A stretch of 64,000 nt of DNA from Adiantum capillus-veneris (Eukaryota; Streptophyta; Polypodiopsida; Polypodiales; Pteridaceae). The stretch lies in NCBI GenBank assembly GCA_014529385.2, contig CM043966.1:105411087-105475086 (forward strand), in the 5' to 3' direction. The translations under genes were made by a program, and so were the position numbers. The notes below the pieces were generated by a model, which was not told where the DNA came from, searched no databases, and saw nothing but the letters and a program-made list of their open reading frames with translations. Numbering within the stretch: position 1 is the first letter of the stretch; each line of letters begins with the position of its first letter. Shown one piece after another: positions 1-10,169 of the stretch.

Positions 1-148
1 AGAACCAGCACCACCATTCCAAGATGTCATCAACTCAGTCCAAGCAGAAGAAAGAAAGCAAAGAGATTCACTTATCCCATCAGGAGGAGTTTTCATCGCA
101 ACATCTTCAAGGGAAAGATATTCGCCATCAACATCGACAAACGGATGA

Positions 149-391
149 AAGTGTTATGAATGTGGAAGAATGGGACACGTAGCGAAAGATTGTTACACAA
201 ACAAACCTTGCAACAAATGTGGTAGGAAGGTACACCCTCCTTCTCGGTGCTACTCAAGTGGAGGCAGCAGCAGTGGCGAAAGCAGCAGCAGCAGAAGCAA
301 CGAAGGCAAGAGACCTGACAGAGGATTAACTCACATAGTAGAAGACAAAAAGGACGAAGACGAAGGCAGCATTTGGGAAGACCCATTTTGA
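149..391 (+). pseudogene. Gag C-terminus with two CCHC zinc knuckles (partial)
   Basis: Zinc knuckles of retroelement Gag bind the element's RNA during packaging. The frame shows CYECGRMGHVAKDC and then CNKCGRKVHPPSRC, both with C-x2-C-x4-H-x4-C spacing. They are followed by a Ser/Gly-rich stretch and an acidic tail ending at the TGA at 389-391. An in-frame TGA at 146-148 cuts the knuckles from any upstream part, so this is a broken or frameshifted remnant. A cellular CCHC protein is possible, but the polypurine tract and LTR just downstream favour a retroelement. Confidence 0.65.
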
Positions 392-419
392 AGATGCAGA
401 CTCTCTACTTGTAGGGGAG

Positions 420-600
420 GACTTTTTTCTTTGTGGATACCAACTTATCATCCTGTGTGGACATCACCATCCTTTGTGGATCTTTCTTGTGTGAATTTTA
501 CCATCCGGTGTGGATATCACCATCCTTTGTGGACTTTATTTTCCTGTGTGGATATCACCATCCTGTGTGGATTTTGTTAGCCTGTGTGGATCATGCATCT
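420..600 (+). repeat. Degenerate tandem repeat around a TGTGTGGATATCACCATC motif
   Basis: About six imperfect units built around CCTGTGTGGATATCACCATC occur between the gag stop and the polypurine tract of element H. Unit lengths vary and some units are truncated. No coding role is evident. Confidence 0.7.
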
Positions 601-627
601 TCAGTATCTTATCTTAGTCCAAACCTC

Positions 628-637
628 AAGGGGAGGA
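628..637 (+). promoter_or_regulatory. Polypurine tract of element H
   Basis: The purine run AAGGGGAGGA lies directly before the TG that opens the LTR, where plus-strand priming normally occurs. Confidence 0.6.
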
Positions 638-638
638 T

Positions 639-954
639 TGTAAAGTGTGAGATTTGTCCTAAGGTGTGAGTCAAGGAGAGCAGAGTGGATTTATCCCACA
701 TACTGTGAAGCAAGGCTGTAGAGCTACTTAAAGCTCATTTCTTGAATCAATAAACAACTCATTTTGCACTACATGCTTGTCTATGGTGAGCTTGTGCTAA
801 GATAAGTCAATACTCAAGATTGTGTTTATGAGTCCAAGCTAATTCTATCTTGGAACCTAATTCCCTTGAGTGATAACCTTGCTTACACACACTCACACAC
901 TTGCACCATGTTTCTCTTTGATCCACCATAGCTAGCACGATCCAATTCCTAACA
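639..954 (+). repeat. 3' LTR of element H
   Basis: The repeat opens TGTAAAGTG right after the polypurine tract and closes CCTAACA, giving TG...CA ends over 316 bases. AATAAA near 747 could be the polyadenylation signal. The next base belongs to the copia A LTR. The partner LTR is outside the window, so the ends rest on the polypurine tract and the sharp start of copia homology. Confidence 0.55.
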
Positions 955-1042
955 CCTCCTAGTGAGAGAAAAAATGCCTCGACGGTCTGAAGTGTGTTCA
1001 CACACATCACTACCACATGTATATGGTAACAAACCCCCTTGG
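955..1042 (-). repeat. Truncated 3' LTR and polypurine tract of copia A
   Basis: Bases 955-1031 match the outer end of the intact copia LTR at 5779-6007, including CACACATCACTACCA and the terminal GGTAACA (TGTTACC on the minus strand). The rest of the LTR is missing where element H begins. On the minus strand the purine-rich CCAAGGGGG lies next to the LTR start, in the usual polypurine-tract position. Confidence 0.8.
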
Positions 1043-1065
1043 AGTGATGCGGTGAACGAGATTTG

Positions 1066-2860
1066 TCACATGAATAAAGGGAAGTGCCATGCCTTGAGGA
1101 CATGATCAGCCCACAAAGGAGAGTAAGCCCAAAGCTTTGTGAAAATCTTTGAATTTCTCATGAGACAATGACTTTGAGAAAAGATCTGCAAGGTTGTCCT
1201 ATGTTGGCACATAAGCGAAGCTGATCTATTTTGCTGAGACCCTGTCCCTGACATAGTGGTAATAAGCTGAATGTGCTTTGTGTGAGCATGAAAAATTGGG
1301 TTCCTTGCAACTGCCAATGCACTCTGATTGTTAGTGTAGATAGTGTTGGCAGTGTCGTGTCCAACACCCAAATTAGCCATAAGGTGTTTGATCCATACAC
1401 ACTTAACCGTAGCTTGTTGAGACCCTGTCCCTGACATAGTGGTAATAAGCTGAATGTGCTTTGTGTGAGCATGAAAAATTGGGTTCCTCGCAACTACCAA
1501 TGCACTCTGATTGTTAGTGTAGATAGTGTTGGCAGTGTCGTTTCCAACACCCAAATTAGCCATAAGAAGTTTGATCCATACACACTTAATCGTAGCTGTG
1601 AAGACTTTCCTATACTCAGCCTTACAACTAGAAGTGGCCACAGTAGGTTTCTTCTTACTTAACCATGATATACATGAGCTGCCAAAGCATGAAACAAAAA
1701 CCACTTGTGGACACTCGCGTGTCAAAACAACCAGCCCAATTTGAGTTCAAAAAAGCATGCAAGTCTGGTCCTTCCTTGGGATACAACAAGCCAAGATGTA
1801 AAGTTCCACTCAAGTAGCAAAAAATCCTTTTGACAGCGTGCCAATGCTTAGACCCTGGGCTATGCATAAATCTGTTGACTTGTGAGAGCGCAAATTGAAT
1901 ATCCGGCCTCGTGTTGCATACATAAATGAGGCATCCAAAGAGCGATATCTATAGGATCACCAGCATCATGAAGACTCAATTTCAAACCTGTTTCCATGGG
2001 AGTGGCAAGGTTTGCAATCCTCAAGTCCAAACTTACATAGCAATGTCTCTACGTAACTTTTTTGACACAAGGCAATACCATCATCACACTGCTCAAATTG
2101 TATACCCAAGTAATGATGAAACATCCCCAAATCTTTCATCTCAAAAGTAGCATTTAAATTAGCCTTAAATTCAACAATATGTCTCTTATTTGGCCCAGTA
2201 ATCAACATAAAGAACCACAATGAGAAGTACATCACCCTCATGCTTTACATACAATGTGCTTTCTATTGGACAATTACGAAAGCCTCGTTTAACCAAATGA
2301 GTGTCAGCCTTCTCATACCAAGCACAAGGAGTTCGCTTCAACCCATAAAAAGCTTTGTTACATTTGCACACCGTATCCTCTTGTCCTTTCTTGACAAAAC
2401 CACGAGGCTGCGTTACATAAAATTCCTCAAATGTGTCACCATTCAAGAAATCAATAGCAATGTCTGACTCATGTACATCCCAACCAAAATGAGCTGCCAA
2501 TGCACATAGAGAATGCCCATTAGTGGGAGCACAAGTCTCTTCATAATCTATGCCTTTTTGTTATGCATAACCCTTTGCTACAAGTCGAGCCTTATAACGA
2601 TCAGTCTCACCATCTGGCTTGCATTTCAACTTGTAAACCCACTTTGTACCAATGGCCTTTTTCCTAGGATGAAAATCACATAAAGTCCACGTGTCATTTT
2701 CTAAAAGTGCATCATATTTTGATTGCATGGCAACCATCCAATTTTTTGAATTTTGTGCTTCATCAAAAGATAGAGGTTCTTCAATATCATGTAAGCTAGA
2801 CACAACCAAAGCACAATAATCTGATGCATAAGATGCATGGGAGAACCTGAACGAGTACAA
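1066..2860 (-). pseudogene. Copia A reverse transcriptase and RNase H (broken)
   Basis: These are the RVT_2-type RT and RNase H that copy element RNA to DNA and remove the template. Minus-strand fragments run in the right order. The RT N-terminus (2860-2561) carries NTWTLCDFHPRKKAIGTKWV and YKARLVAKGYA. The palm (2500-2186) carries EEFYVTQPRGFV, YGLKRTPCAWY and LYVDYW. A connection segment (2241-1966) and the RNase H start (1867-1655, HWHAVKRIFCYLSGT and STSGF) follow. The tail with TIYTNNQSAL and HAHTKHIQ (1725-1160) is present twice. The YVDD box reads YVDY, which removes a catalytic Asp, and the usual ADWAG reads NSNWAG. At least three frame changes are needed. Confidence 0.9.
1236..1597 (-). 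repeat. In-frame tandem duplication in the copia A RNase H tail
   Basis: Two copies with a 183-base period (61 codons) lie head to tail, at 1236-1418 and 1419-1597. Each encodes CVWIK(H/L)LMANLGVG, TIYTNNQSAL and HAHTKHIQLI. They differ by scattered substitutions, so the duplication is not recent. The reading frame stays open through both. Confidence 0.9.
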
Positions 2861-3103
2861 CTAAACAAAGGTGCATCCAATTTACTGTCACACAAAGTAT
2901 GCACCAGCCATTTAGGAATACCTCTAGCCTCCTCATTCTTAGCCCTTTCCTCATCAAGTACGTCATGTACATCTGCATCAGTAATAAGCTGATCTGTAAC
3001 ATTTTTAGAAACCCCCATAGGCTGTACATTTGCCTCATTAGAATTTACATTTGTACTCCACCACTGAAAAAAGGTAACTAAGTGTCATAAATTTCATGTG
3101 ATC

Positions 3104-4428
3104 TTACATTGATGTCTCTAGTACATGACAACAAGGGTTGAACAAAATCTTCCACAAACACAACATCCCATGAAACCAAAATACGCTTTGTTTGTGGATG
3201 ATACAACCTGTAACCTTTGATTTTAGCATTATAACTAGCAAAAATACACTTTTAAGCTTTAGCATCCAATTTTTTGTGTTGTGTTTGTGGAATGAAAGTA
3301 TATGCAAAATAGCCAAAAACATGCATGTGCTCAATTGAATGCTTTCTATCATGACATGCTTCATATGGAGTAATAGAATACAAAGCTTTTGTAGGACACC
3401 TGTTTAGTACATGAGTGGCACACATGATGGCCTCAAGCCATAAAGAATGCGACAAATCTTGACTTTTGACCATACATCGTGCCATTTTTGTAAGTGACCC
3501 GTTTTTCCTCTCAGTAACACCATTTTGCTAAGAAAATGCATTACATTCATAAGAGATATACTCCCTCCCTTGATCGGAACGGAGGGTGCCCATAGTACAT
3601 TTCGAGACATTCTCAGCCATACCCAAAAATTGTTTGAAACAGAAAAATAGTTCAGACTTCGCTTTAAGCGGAAATAATCATGCATGCTTGGAGTATCATC
3701 AATGAAAGTCACGAAGTAAAGGTAACTGCCCAAGGACAGAGTTTGCATCGGCCCACAAACATCACTATGCACAAGTTGCAACCCACATGTGGCCCTAATT
3801 AAACCATCCTTTGGAAACTTCGAATGGTGCATTTTACCCAAACTGCATTTTACCCAAAATGCAGCCTTCACAAATATGTTTGACAGGTGCTTCAAGAGGC
3901 GGCAAAGAAGCAACCATATCAGATTTCTGCAAACGCAGCAAACTAGCAAAATTCAGATGACCAAAACCTGCATGCAAAAATTTTGCATCTAAAATAGCCT
4001 TTGAATCTACAACTACATTTGCAAAATTCTACCCATACTTGTCATACAAAGTGAGCTTATACAACCCATAGCATAAAATGCCAGATGCGACAATTTCATC
4101 ACCCAAATTTGAGATAATATACTTTATATCTATCCTCCACAAATTTGACTACAAGACCAAGTCTAGCAAGTGCAAATATAGACAAATGATTCTTCTTGAT
4201 CCTAGGTACATAAACTGCAACAACAAGTGTGAAACAACTGCCATTTACAACAGTAAGCACAATCTTTTCAACTTCCTGAACCGGATAAGAGGCATTGTTG
4301 GCACAAGTAAGTGAATGAGGAAAAGACTCAAGAGGGGTGAACAAATCACGATGTGAGGTAATGTGCTTTGTAGCACCACTATCAAAATACCACACATGTG
4401 AATCTACAGAAACTGATGCATGCATCAT
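3104..4428 (-). pseudogene. Copia A protease, GAG-pre-integrase and integrase (broken)
   Basis: This is the middle of the copia polyprotein: aspartic protease, then the zinc-binding pre-integrase region and the integrase core. The protease has WYFDSGATKHITS at about 4395-4360, so its DSG catalytic triad is kept. The integrase region (3949-3104) has LVHSDVCGPM, ALYSITPYEACHDRK and HMHVFGYFAYTF, matching element B. It is split by several frameshifts. The second catalytic Asp region reads clearly only after a frame change (minus strand near 3585), and the segment equivalent to B's PQQNGVAERKNR is frame-shifted near 3520. Confidence 0.87.
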
Positions 4429-4439
4429 GAATAGTGCTT

Positions 4440-5414
4440 AGGATTATAGGTACACTTTGTAATAAAATCTCATTCTGCATCAATATTAGCATCACAGTCT
4501 CCTTTCACAGAAGACTCAACAATAGCTGCATTTGTAGTGGAACCAACATTTGCAGTGGAACCACCCTATTTCTTCTTACGGTCTTTGGCCTTCAACTTAG
4601 GACACTACTTGATCAAGTGATCATTAGATTTATAATAATAGCAATGCATCTTCTTTTTTTCCTTATTGCTAGAATTTCCCAAACGAATAGCTTCAGCAGA
4701 ATCATTAGGGCTACAATAAAAGCATGTTTAAGTGCACATTGTCTAATTCTTTTTTTTTGGGAAAGTGACTCTCGTAATAGCAATGTGCACAATGCATCAA
4801 ACTTGACAACTTCATGATTTCCTTGGGTCATAAGTCTCCAAGAACTAGCAAAAGTTTGGTAAGAGTCTGGCAAGGCATCAAGAACAGTCTGCACAAGGGA
4901 GCTATTTGAAATAACTTCACTTACATAAATAAGTTTCTCATTAATATCCTTGACACCAGCAAGTAAAGTTTCCATATCATCTTCCTCATGCATAATCTTT
5001 GACTCCAGCTCTTTACGCAGCAATGCAATTTTTGCCTCATTGTGGCTTGCATAAAGACCAGCCAGAATATCCCAAGCTTGTTATGCAGATTTTGCTACTG
5101 AATAAATGTGAGGAGTAATGGTGCACTTTACACACAACACAATCAACGCATGAGCCCGCACTTCCTTTACATCCCTGTTATGTCGTAGGCAAAACAACTC
5201 TAACAGCAGCAATCCTTTCAGTAAGTCCTGCAACATCGTGAACATCATCTGTATCCTCAGAACCAAGACGTACATCAATGCCCTGCAGAATGTTCCAAAC
5301 GCCCTTTGGCACAAGAACATGTTGCATCATATAAGCCGAAAAAGGGTAATTCTCCCCATTCAATTTGTCCTCAGCAGCAAACATCTTGAACACATCTGTG
5401 TTGTTGTCAACCAT
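4440..5414 (-). pseudogene. Copia A gag (broken)
   Basis: This is the capsid and nucleocapsid gene. Fragments at 5414-5178 (MVDNNTDVFKMFAAED and QGIDVRLGSED), 5320-5081 and 5023-4613 (KELESKIMHEEDDMETLLAG and NSSLVQTVLDALPDSYQTF) align with the intact gag of element B. The start at 5414 matches the B start in sequence context. The zinc knuckle near 4630-4590 is damaged: where B has CHYCKANDHLIKSC, one Cys here is replaced by Tyr and a stop precedes the last Cys. Frameshifts near 5180 and 4700 break the gene. Confidence 0.88.
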
Positions 5415-5761
5415 GATAAATGTTACACCTCATGTGAAAAGTGCTCAAAAAGAAGAGAGGGAGAGTGGAAATAGCACGTGCTATATAGCACAAACCATAG
5501 AAGACCATAAGGGACTGTTATGCAAAAAACAACACTGACAAAATTTTTGCACAAAATGGAAAAATAGCATATGCAGTACTGCCTGTAGTAGTGGAAATGG
5601 AGGTCGAAATGAGCCCGAATGAAAAATTTCAGGAGACAGCTCTTTGAGGTCTCCCAAAATTTTAGTCGATCTACGAACGCTTGTCAAAGCTCATAGAAAT
5701 CAGAAAAAGTGAGTAGGCATGTGCTGGAGCTGCTAGCGACTAAGCCTAGGAGAACGCAACC

Positions 5762-5777
5762 TATGCTCTTATACCAA
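5762..5777 (-). promoter_or_regulatory. Primer-binding site of copia A
   Basis: On the minus strand, TTGGTATAAGAGCATAGG follows the LTR end directly. It differs by one base from the initiator-Met-type TGGTATCAGAGC in element B. Confidence 0.8.
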
Positions 5778-5778
5778 T

Positions 5779-6005
5779 TGTTGGAATAAGGGTTGCAAGA
5801 AAACACACATAGCTTGGAGAAGACAATGGAATCTCAATGCACACAACAAAGAGTGTTTTACTTAAGTGTGCAATGGAAAGATGGGTAGCCCTAGAATAAT
5901 GGGCGTATATACAATGCGCGAGGGGAAAAAACTCCTAGTGAGGAAAAAAATGCCCCCGCGATCCTAAGTTTGTTCACACACATCACTACCATATGTATAT
6001 GGTAA

Positions 6006-6007
<2 letters not shown>
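5779..6007 (-). repeat. 5' LTR of copia A
   Basis: This 229-base LTR starts TGTTACCATATACATATGG on the minus strand and ends ATTCCAACA, with TGTT/AACA inverted ends. It matches the 227-base LTR of element B end to end. The outer end abuts a (TC)n tract. Confidence 0.9.

Positions 6008-6045
<38 letters not shown>
6008..6045. repeat. (TC)n microsatellite at the copia A border
   Basis: About 19 pure TC units begin at the base after the LTR, so copia A appears to sit at the edge of a microsatellite. Confidence 0.95.
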
Positions 6046-6048
<3 letters not shown>

Positions 6049-6937
6049 GAATCCTTCGAGAAGAGAAGGATATGACAAAGAGATCAAGGTTTGAAGGGAG
6101 TGGGGGCAAGATGAAAGAAGAAAGGATTTTTTGTCATTTTCTTTCTCTTGTATTGAGTGGAGAGGGAAGAAGGTGTGCTTGGAGCATACGAAGGGAAAAA
6201 TCTTGAGGGGAGCTTTTGTGGATCATCAAATAAGGGAGAAGGAAGAAGAGAATTTTCCTTCTTCTTCATCCTGTGCTTTGCAAGAAAGAGAGCAGGTAGA
6301 ACAAGACTAAGTAGACTACGGAACCAGAGGAAGGTTTTTGAATCTTCTCTACATGGGGTTCTTCATCAAAATCTTGGGAATTTATGAGCAAATAAGTTGT
6401 AGAGGGAGGGTTTTATGCTTGACGATTACAAATTTCTTTCTATGGGTTGGAAATTTCTAACTAGGGGGTTTCAAATCGAGGTGCATACCAATGCTGGTGT
6501 ATGCAATTGAGGTGTAGCAAGGTTATCAAACATCATAAATTTAAGGGTTCTATTGTTTACAGGCATCAAACTATATGTCATTTTTTTTATTTTTTTTTGG
6601 GTGGACATTGCCTCAACTTGTTTTCATAGTCCAAGGTGAGGTATCCACCTATCATCTTGTGTTTAATGCAAACATTAGCCTTTACCATTATGATTTTTTT
6701 TTTCTTTAGCATAGTCTTGGCTTGGTTCTGAGCAATTTAGCTTCTCTTTTCTTTCTATACCTATCTTAGTGTCTACATCATTGATTGGAAAAAATAAAAT
6801 ATTTTTCTCCCTCCTTGTAGAAATAGTTTTCTCTTATATTCTCTTTCTAAGAGCCAGACGCTTTCGTAAGAACAATTTCCTCTTCTAGCTCATTTATCAC
6901 ATCCTAGTATAGAGAAAACTTGTTGATCAAACACCAA
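6046..6937. other. Intergenic stretch, no gene recognised
   Basis: The sequence is AT-rich to purine-rich, with several poly-T runs (6570-6600 and 6695-6705). Open frames are short, mostly Lys/Glu/Phe-rich, and resemble nothing I know. The right edge at 6937 is where homology to the G LTR begins, so part of this may be sequence that replaced the missing start of that LTR. Confidence 0.5.
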
Positions 6938-7812
6938 AAGTAGGCAGGGCAATTTTGCTAAGTTAATATATAAGCAAACCAAAGTTCACACTTTTTGGCA
7001 GAAGAGGCAGCAGGAGCTTCTCGCTCAACAGGCAACTTCTCATCAGTACCCCCTCAAGCACCTTGGCATTTTTGGAGATCCCATCCTCGCCGACCCGCAA
7101 GATCTGGCGTTTTCAGCCTAGCCTGGATCGTCAACACCACCAGCACCCTAGCGTTAGCAGATTATTGCCATCTCCGGTAGACTCATCAGCTTTGCTAGCG
7201 TTTTTCCCCAAATCAGCCCATTGGCATTTTTGGATTTCCGGCCCAGATCAACATTAGCGTTTTTGCTAGCATCAGCTATGCATCAGTGTTTTTGACTTTC
7301 AGCCCTAATCTGTAGCATATACACAGTGTTTTCAGCCTATGACTTCGTAGCAGATCAGCCCCATATTGCTTGCAGATGCTCCCTCATTTTCAGCCATCAA
7401 AACGCAGCCAAAACAGTCATTTTCAGCCACCGTAACAGTCCCGAAATTCAGCAGCTAGAAGATCTCAGATTTCAGCCATCGTCGTCGTCGTCATTGTCAC
7501 CATCGTCGTCATCGGCATAGACCAAGTTGCATAGTCCATTGCATACGCATTGTACACCTTTGTACAATCAAGACATAGACCACTCTCGCCGACGAGAGTG
7601 GGGCCTTCGGAAGAGGGTTTTATAACCTCTTGGGTGTCGTATCTCTTCTCTCTCCTTCTCTCAATCTCATTCACTTGCACGCACAGTGTCCACTCACTTT
7701 GTGTTTTGATCATAGCACTCTACAAGACGGAAGGCTCTCTCCTTCCCTAAGAACTAAAAGGAACCTTGAGCGATAAAGATCACATACAACATTCATTCCG
7801 CTGCACCTAACA
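6938..7812 (+). repeat. 5' LTR of element G (5'-truncated)
   Basis: It matches 11599-12470 from AAAAGTAGG to the terminal CACCTAACA. The first 292 bases of the full LTR (11307-11598) are absent and unrelated sequence lies there. Short recurring phrases (AGCGTTTTTG, TTTCAGCC, AAATCAGCCC) give it an internally repetitive texture. It also carries a (GTC)n-rich patch near 7481-7515. Confidence 0.9.
6967..6973 (+). promoter_or_regulatory. TATA box in the G LTR
   Basis: TATATAA in the context AGTTAATATATAAGCAAACC is repeated at 11631-11637 in the 3' LTR. It is the only good TATA motif in the LTR and would place the transcript start about 30 bases downstream. Confidence 0.55.
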
Positions 7813-7813
7813 T

Positions 7814-7825
7814 TGGTATCAGAGC
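7814..7825 (+). promoter_or_regulatory. Primer-binding site of element G
   Basis: TGGTATCAGAGC begins one base after the LTR end and is the initiator-Met-type PBS of plant retroelements. Confidence 0.9.
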
Positions 7826-8159
7826 TTTGGAAGTGTTCTGCGTTACTCAAGGAAAGAACCACAATAATTTTTTTGCTTGTTGTGATCGAACGAACCCAAG
7901 TTTACTTGGGCGTGGCGATTCCTAATCGTGATTTGTTGAAGAGTGACAGGAATCCCAAGAAAGAAGGGCTTGTCCAACCTCCCCTTGTGTCTCTTTTCAC
8001 TCATTGAGAGCGGACCGTGCACTTAGCGGCCGGCCAATCGACGTGAGGTGGGAAAAAGCAACCTTGGTGTGAGCGCAAGACCGCCAAGGGGTGCGCCCGC
8101 AGAAAAGGGTAGAACTCAGGTGACGAGAAGATCCTTGTTCAACGCGGTTTGCAAGCGAA

Positions 8160-8290
8160 AGAAAACCTCAAGAACCCCAAGAACCCAAGACCCTCAAGAC
8201 TCAAGAACCTCAAGAATCCTAGATTCTCACGAATCAAGGACCTCAAGAACCTCAAGACCCTCAAGAACCCAAGTTCCTCGCGAACTTCAG
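8160..8290 (+). repeat. CCTCAAGAA-type tandem repeat in the G leader
   Basis: About a dozen imperfect units of AAGAACCTC/AAGACCCTC lie between the PBS and gag. Their translation is low-complexity, so a leader or packaging role is possible but unproven. Confidence 0.75.
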
Positions 8291-8451
8291 AACCCAAGAT
8301 TATAGTGCATGGTCGTCACCCAAAGCGGAATGGATACTTCGCATACAGGTGATGAGCATGAGAGAGGTGGCGAAGATTTTTCCCCACCGAGGACTTTTTC
8401 GACCCTCCCCCTTCGCCATCTACACCATGAGTTGCACTCACTCCTATGGAG

Positions 8452-9589
8452 ATGATGGTCAAGTCGATGTTGGACATGATGGCACAACAACAAGAAATGA
8501 ATCGAGTTGCATTGGCATAACTCGCAAGCAAAGTAGAAGCACAAGAAGCCAAGGACCGCGAGCGCGATGAAAATCGCCTTACTCAGGAATGAGAGCGCAT
8601 TGCTCTTGCCGCAAAACACGAAAAACATCGACTTGCTTTTGAACGCGAGCGCGATGAACGAGAGGCTCAAAGGGAAATTCGTCATCAAGAGTTTATTTCC
8701 CACATCGTAGCCTCGAAGACCGAACCACCCAAAGATCGTGGAAGTTCGTAGAATGGCGCAAGCCACGACGCGGATTCCAACCATCCAGTTATAAAAAAGT
8801 TGACTTTTAGTAAGTATGACGGTAAGATGTACTACAGTTATTCATTCTTGGTTGCATCAATTTAATGCTTATTTTGCGACAACTAAGAAGACAGGGAATA
8901 GCAAAGTTTTGACGGCAGCTATGTACCTTGCCGGTGATGCCATCAATTGGTACCACGCATGGCAAGAGGCACAGCTAGCCGCGCACCTAGAGGCAGCCGA
9001 CGATTTCACGTCCCTCTCTTTTAGTTGAGCTGATTTCCAAGACAAGCCCAAGGCGCGGTTTATGCCACCTCAGTACCTCGCACGATTGAAGGACGACTAG
9101 CGCACTCTCAAGCAAAATGGTATGTCGGTTATGTCTTTTTCTAATTGTGTTTTGTAGCTAGATACCCAATTACGCATGTCGGATGATGAGCGCAAAGAGG
9201 CTTTTCTCTTTGGATTGGACGAGTATATCAAGTACGATGTCGAGGCATTCGATCCAATCGATCTCAACAAGGCGGCAGCGATTGCTCTAGCACAGGAGAT
9301 GAAGCACAACAAGGGAAAGCCTAAGGAGAACAAGACTTCCGCAAGTACATCGCAGACTCCTCAGAACGGTAAGAACGGTAAGAATGATAACTCTTCTAAC
9401 CAATCTACCAACAGTCTCTCATCAAAGAATTCTTCCAATGAATCTAAGGGTAAGGCTAACACAACTGTTAAGCCTAAGCTTACTCCAGATGATAAGGTAG
9501 CACAAGGAATTGTAGGAGGTTACATCACTTCGGAAGAACAAAGCACTTATTCTAAGGAAGGTCGTTGTTTTCATTGTCACATGTCCTAA
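8452..9589 (+). pseudogene. Element G gag (broken)
   Basis: This is a gypsy-type Gag. It starts with a charged coiled-coil stretch (MMVKSMLDMMAQQQEMNRVA, later HRLAFERERDERE). The capsid domain follows, with FSKYDG, SWLHQFNAYF and MYLAGDAINWYHAWQEAQ (8816-9025), and then MSDDERKEAFLFGLDEYI (9176). The C-terminus is Ser/Asn/Lys-rich and ends FHCHMS, where a zinc knuckle (C-F-H-C) would begin. Stops at 8538, near 8590 and at 9026, and a frame change near 8815, break it. The knuckle itself seems lost by a frameshift at about 9585. Confidence 0.8.
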
Positions 9590-9644
9590 GCTTGAATCGA
9601 ATGAATCTAAAGAACCCACAGCTCCCACTACATCTGTCAATGCA

Positions 9645-10169
9645 ATGAATGATAACACGATTGTGCTCAAAGTTTCTCAGGACCCTCCCATTGATGATTC
9701 TCTCATTAAATGCTATAGTCGTACGTCGGGGCACCGTTTTGTCATATTGTTTGACCCAGGTAGTATGCATGATGTGATCAGCCCCTCGCTTGTTGAGAGA
9801 GCCCGCGTAGAAGTTAGTCCGAGATCTGGTATGGATGCTCTCATCACGAAGGGGTGCCTTGATGTGTTGTTTGCAATTCAACAGACTGCTTTCACTAGAA
9901 GATTTGTTGTTTCTCCTCTCTCAGGATGTGATATGATTTCAGGCATGAAATGGTTCCGTGAAATCAACCCTCTCGTTGATTGGAAGGCTAGCACTTTAAC
10001 GATTAATGCCAAGAGTGATTCTCCTACTGTCTTCATGGAGAGGACATTGTTCCTTCTCCATCTCTCATTGCTAATATGCAGGACAAGGTTGAAAGGATTC
10101 GAGATAAGGAGACTCTCTCAGTCTCTTTTTCTCCATAGCATGATACAAAGGATTTGCATGATTGTGTGA
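9645..10169 (+). pseudogene. Element G retropepsin-like protease
   Basis: This is a retroviral-type aspartic protease that would cut Gag. RFVILFDPGSMHDVIS holds the active-site loop, and the flap and C-terminal part follow as GCDMISGMKWFREINPLVDW, the usual G(M)DWL...PVIDW motif of gypsy proteases. The active site reads D-P-G instead of D-S/T-G, an atypical change that could weaken or abolish activity. The frame stays open past the domain to 10169. A typical protease would run straight into RT, and here it does not. Confidence 0.75.

Larger units (their letters stand above)
1..954 (+). mobile_element. Element H: 3' end of a gag-type LTR retroelement
   Basis: This is the 3' end of an LTR element that begins left of the window. 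In order it shows a zinc-knuckle gag tail, a degenerate repeat, a polypurine tract and a complete LTR. The LTR follows only about 250 bases after the gag stop, with no protease, RT or integrase between, so it looks like a gag-only non-autonomous element or one that lost pol. Its right end abuts the broken LTR of copia element A, so H appears to have inserted there. The left LTR is outside the window. Confidence 0.6.
955..6007 (-). mobile_element. Copia element A (Ty1/copia, degenerate)
   Basis: This is a Ty1/copia retrotransposon on the minus strand. Reading from 6007 down it has the 5' LTR, PBS, gag, protease, integrase, RT, RNase H, a polypurine tract and a 3' LTR cut off by element H. The integrase-before-RT order defines the superfamily. 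It is the same family as element B (41615-44717): gag starts MVDNNTDVFKMFAAED here and MADNNNTDVFKMFAAED in B, and the LTRs share both ends. Frameshifts, stops, a lost YVDD aspartate and an internal duplication make it non-functional. Confidence 0.93.
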
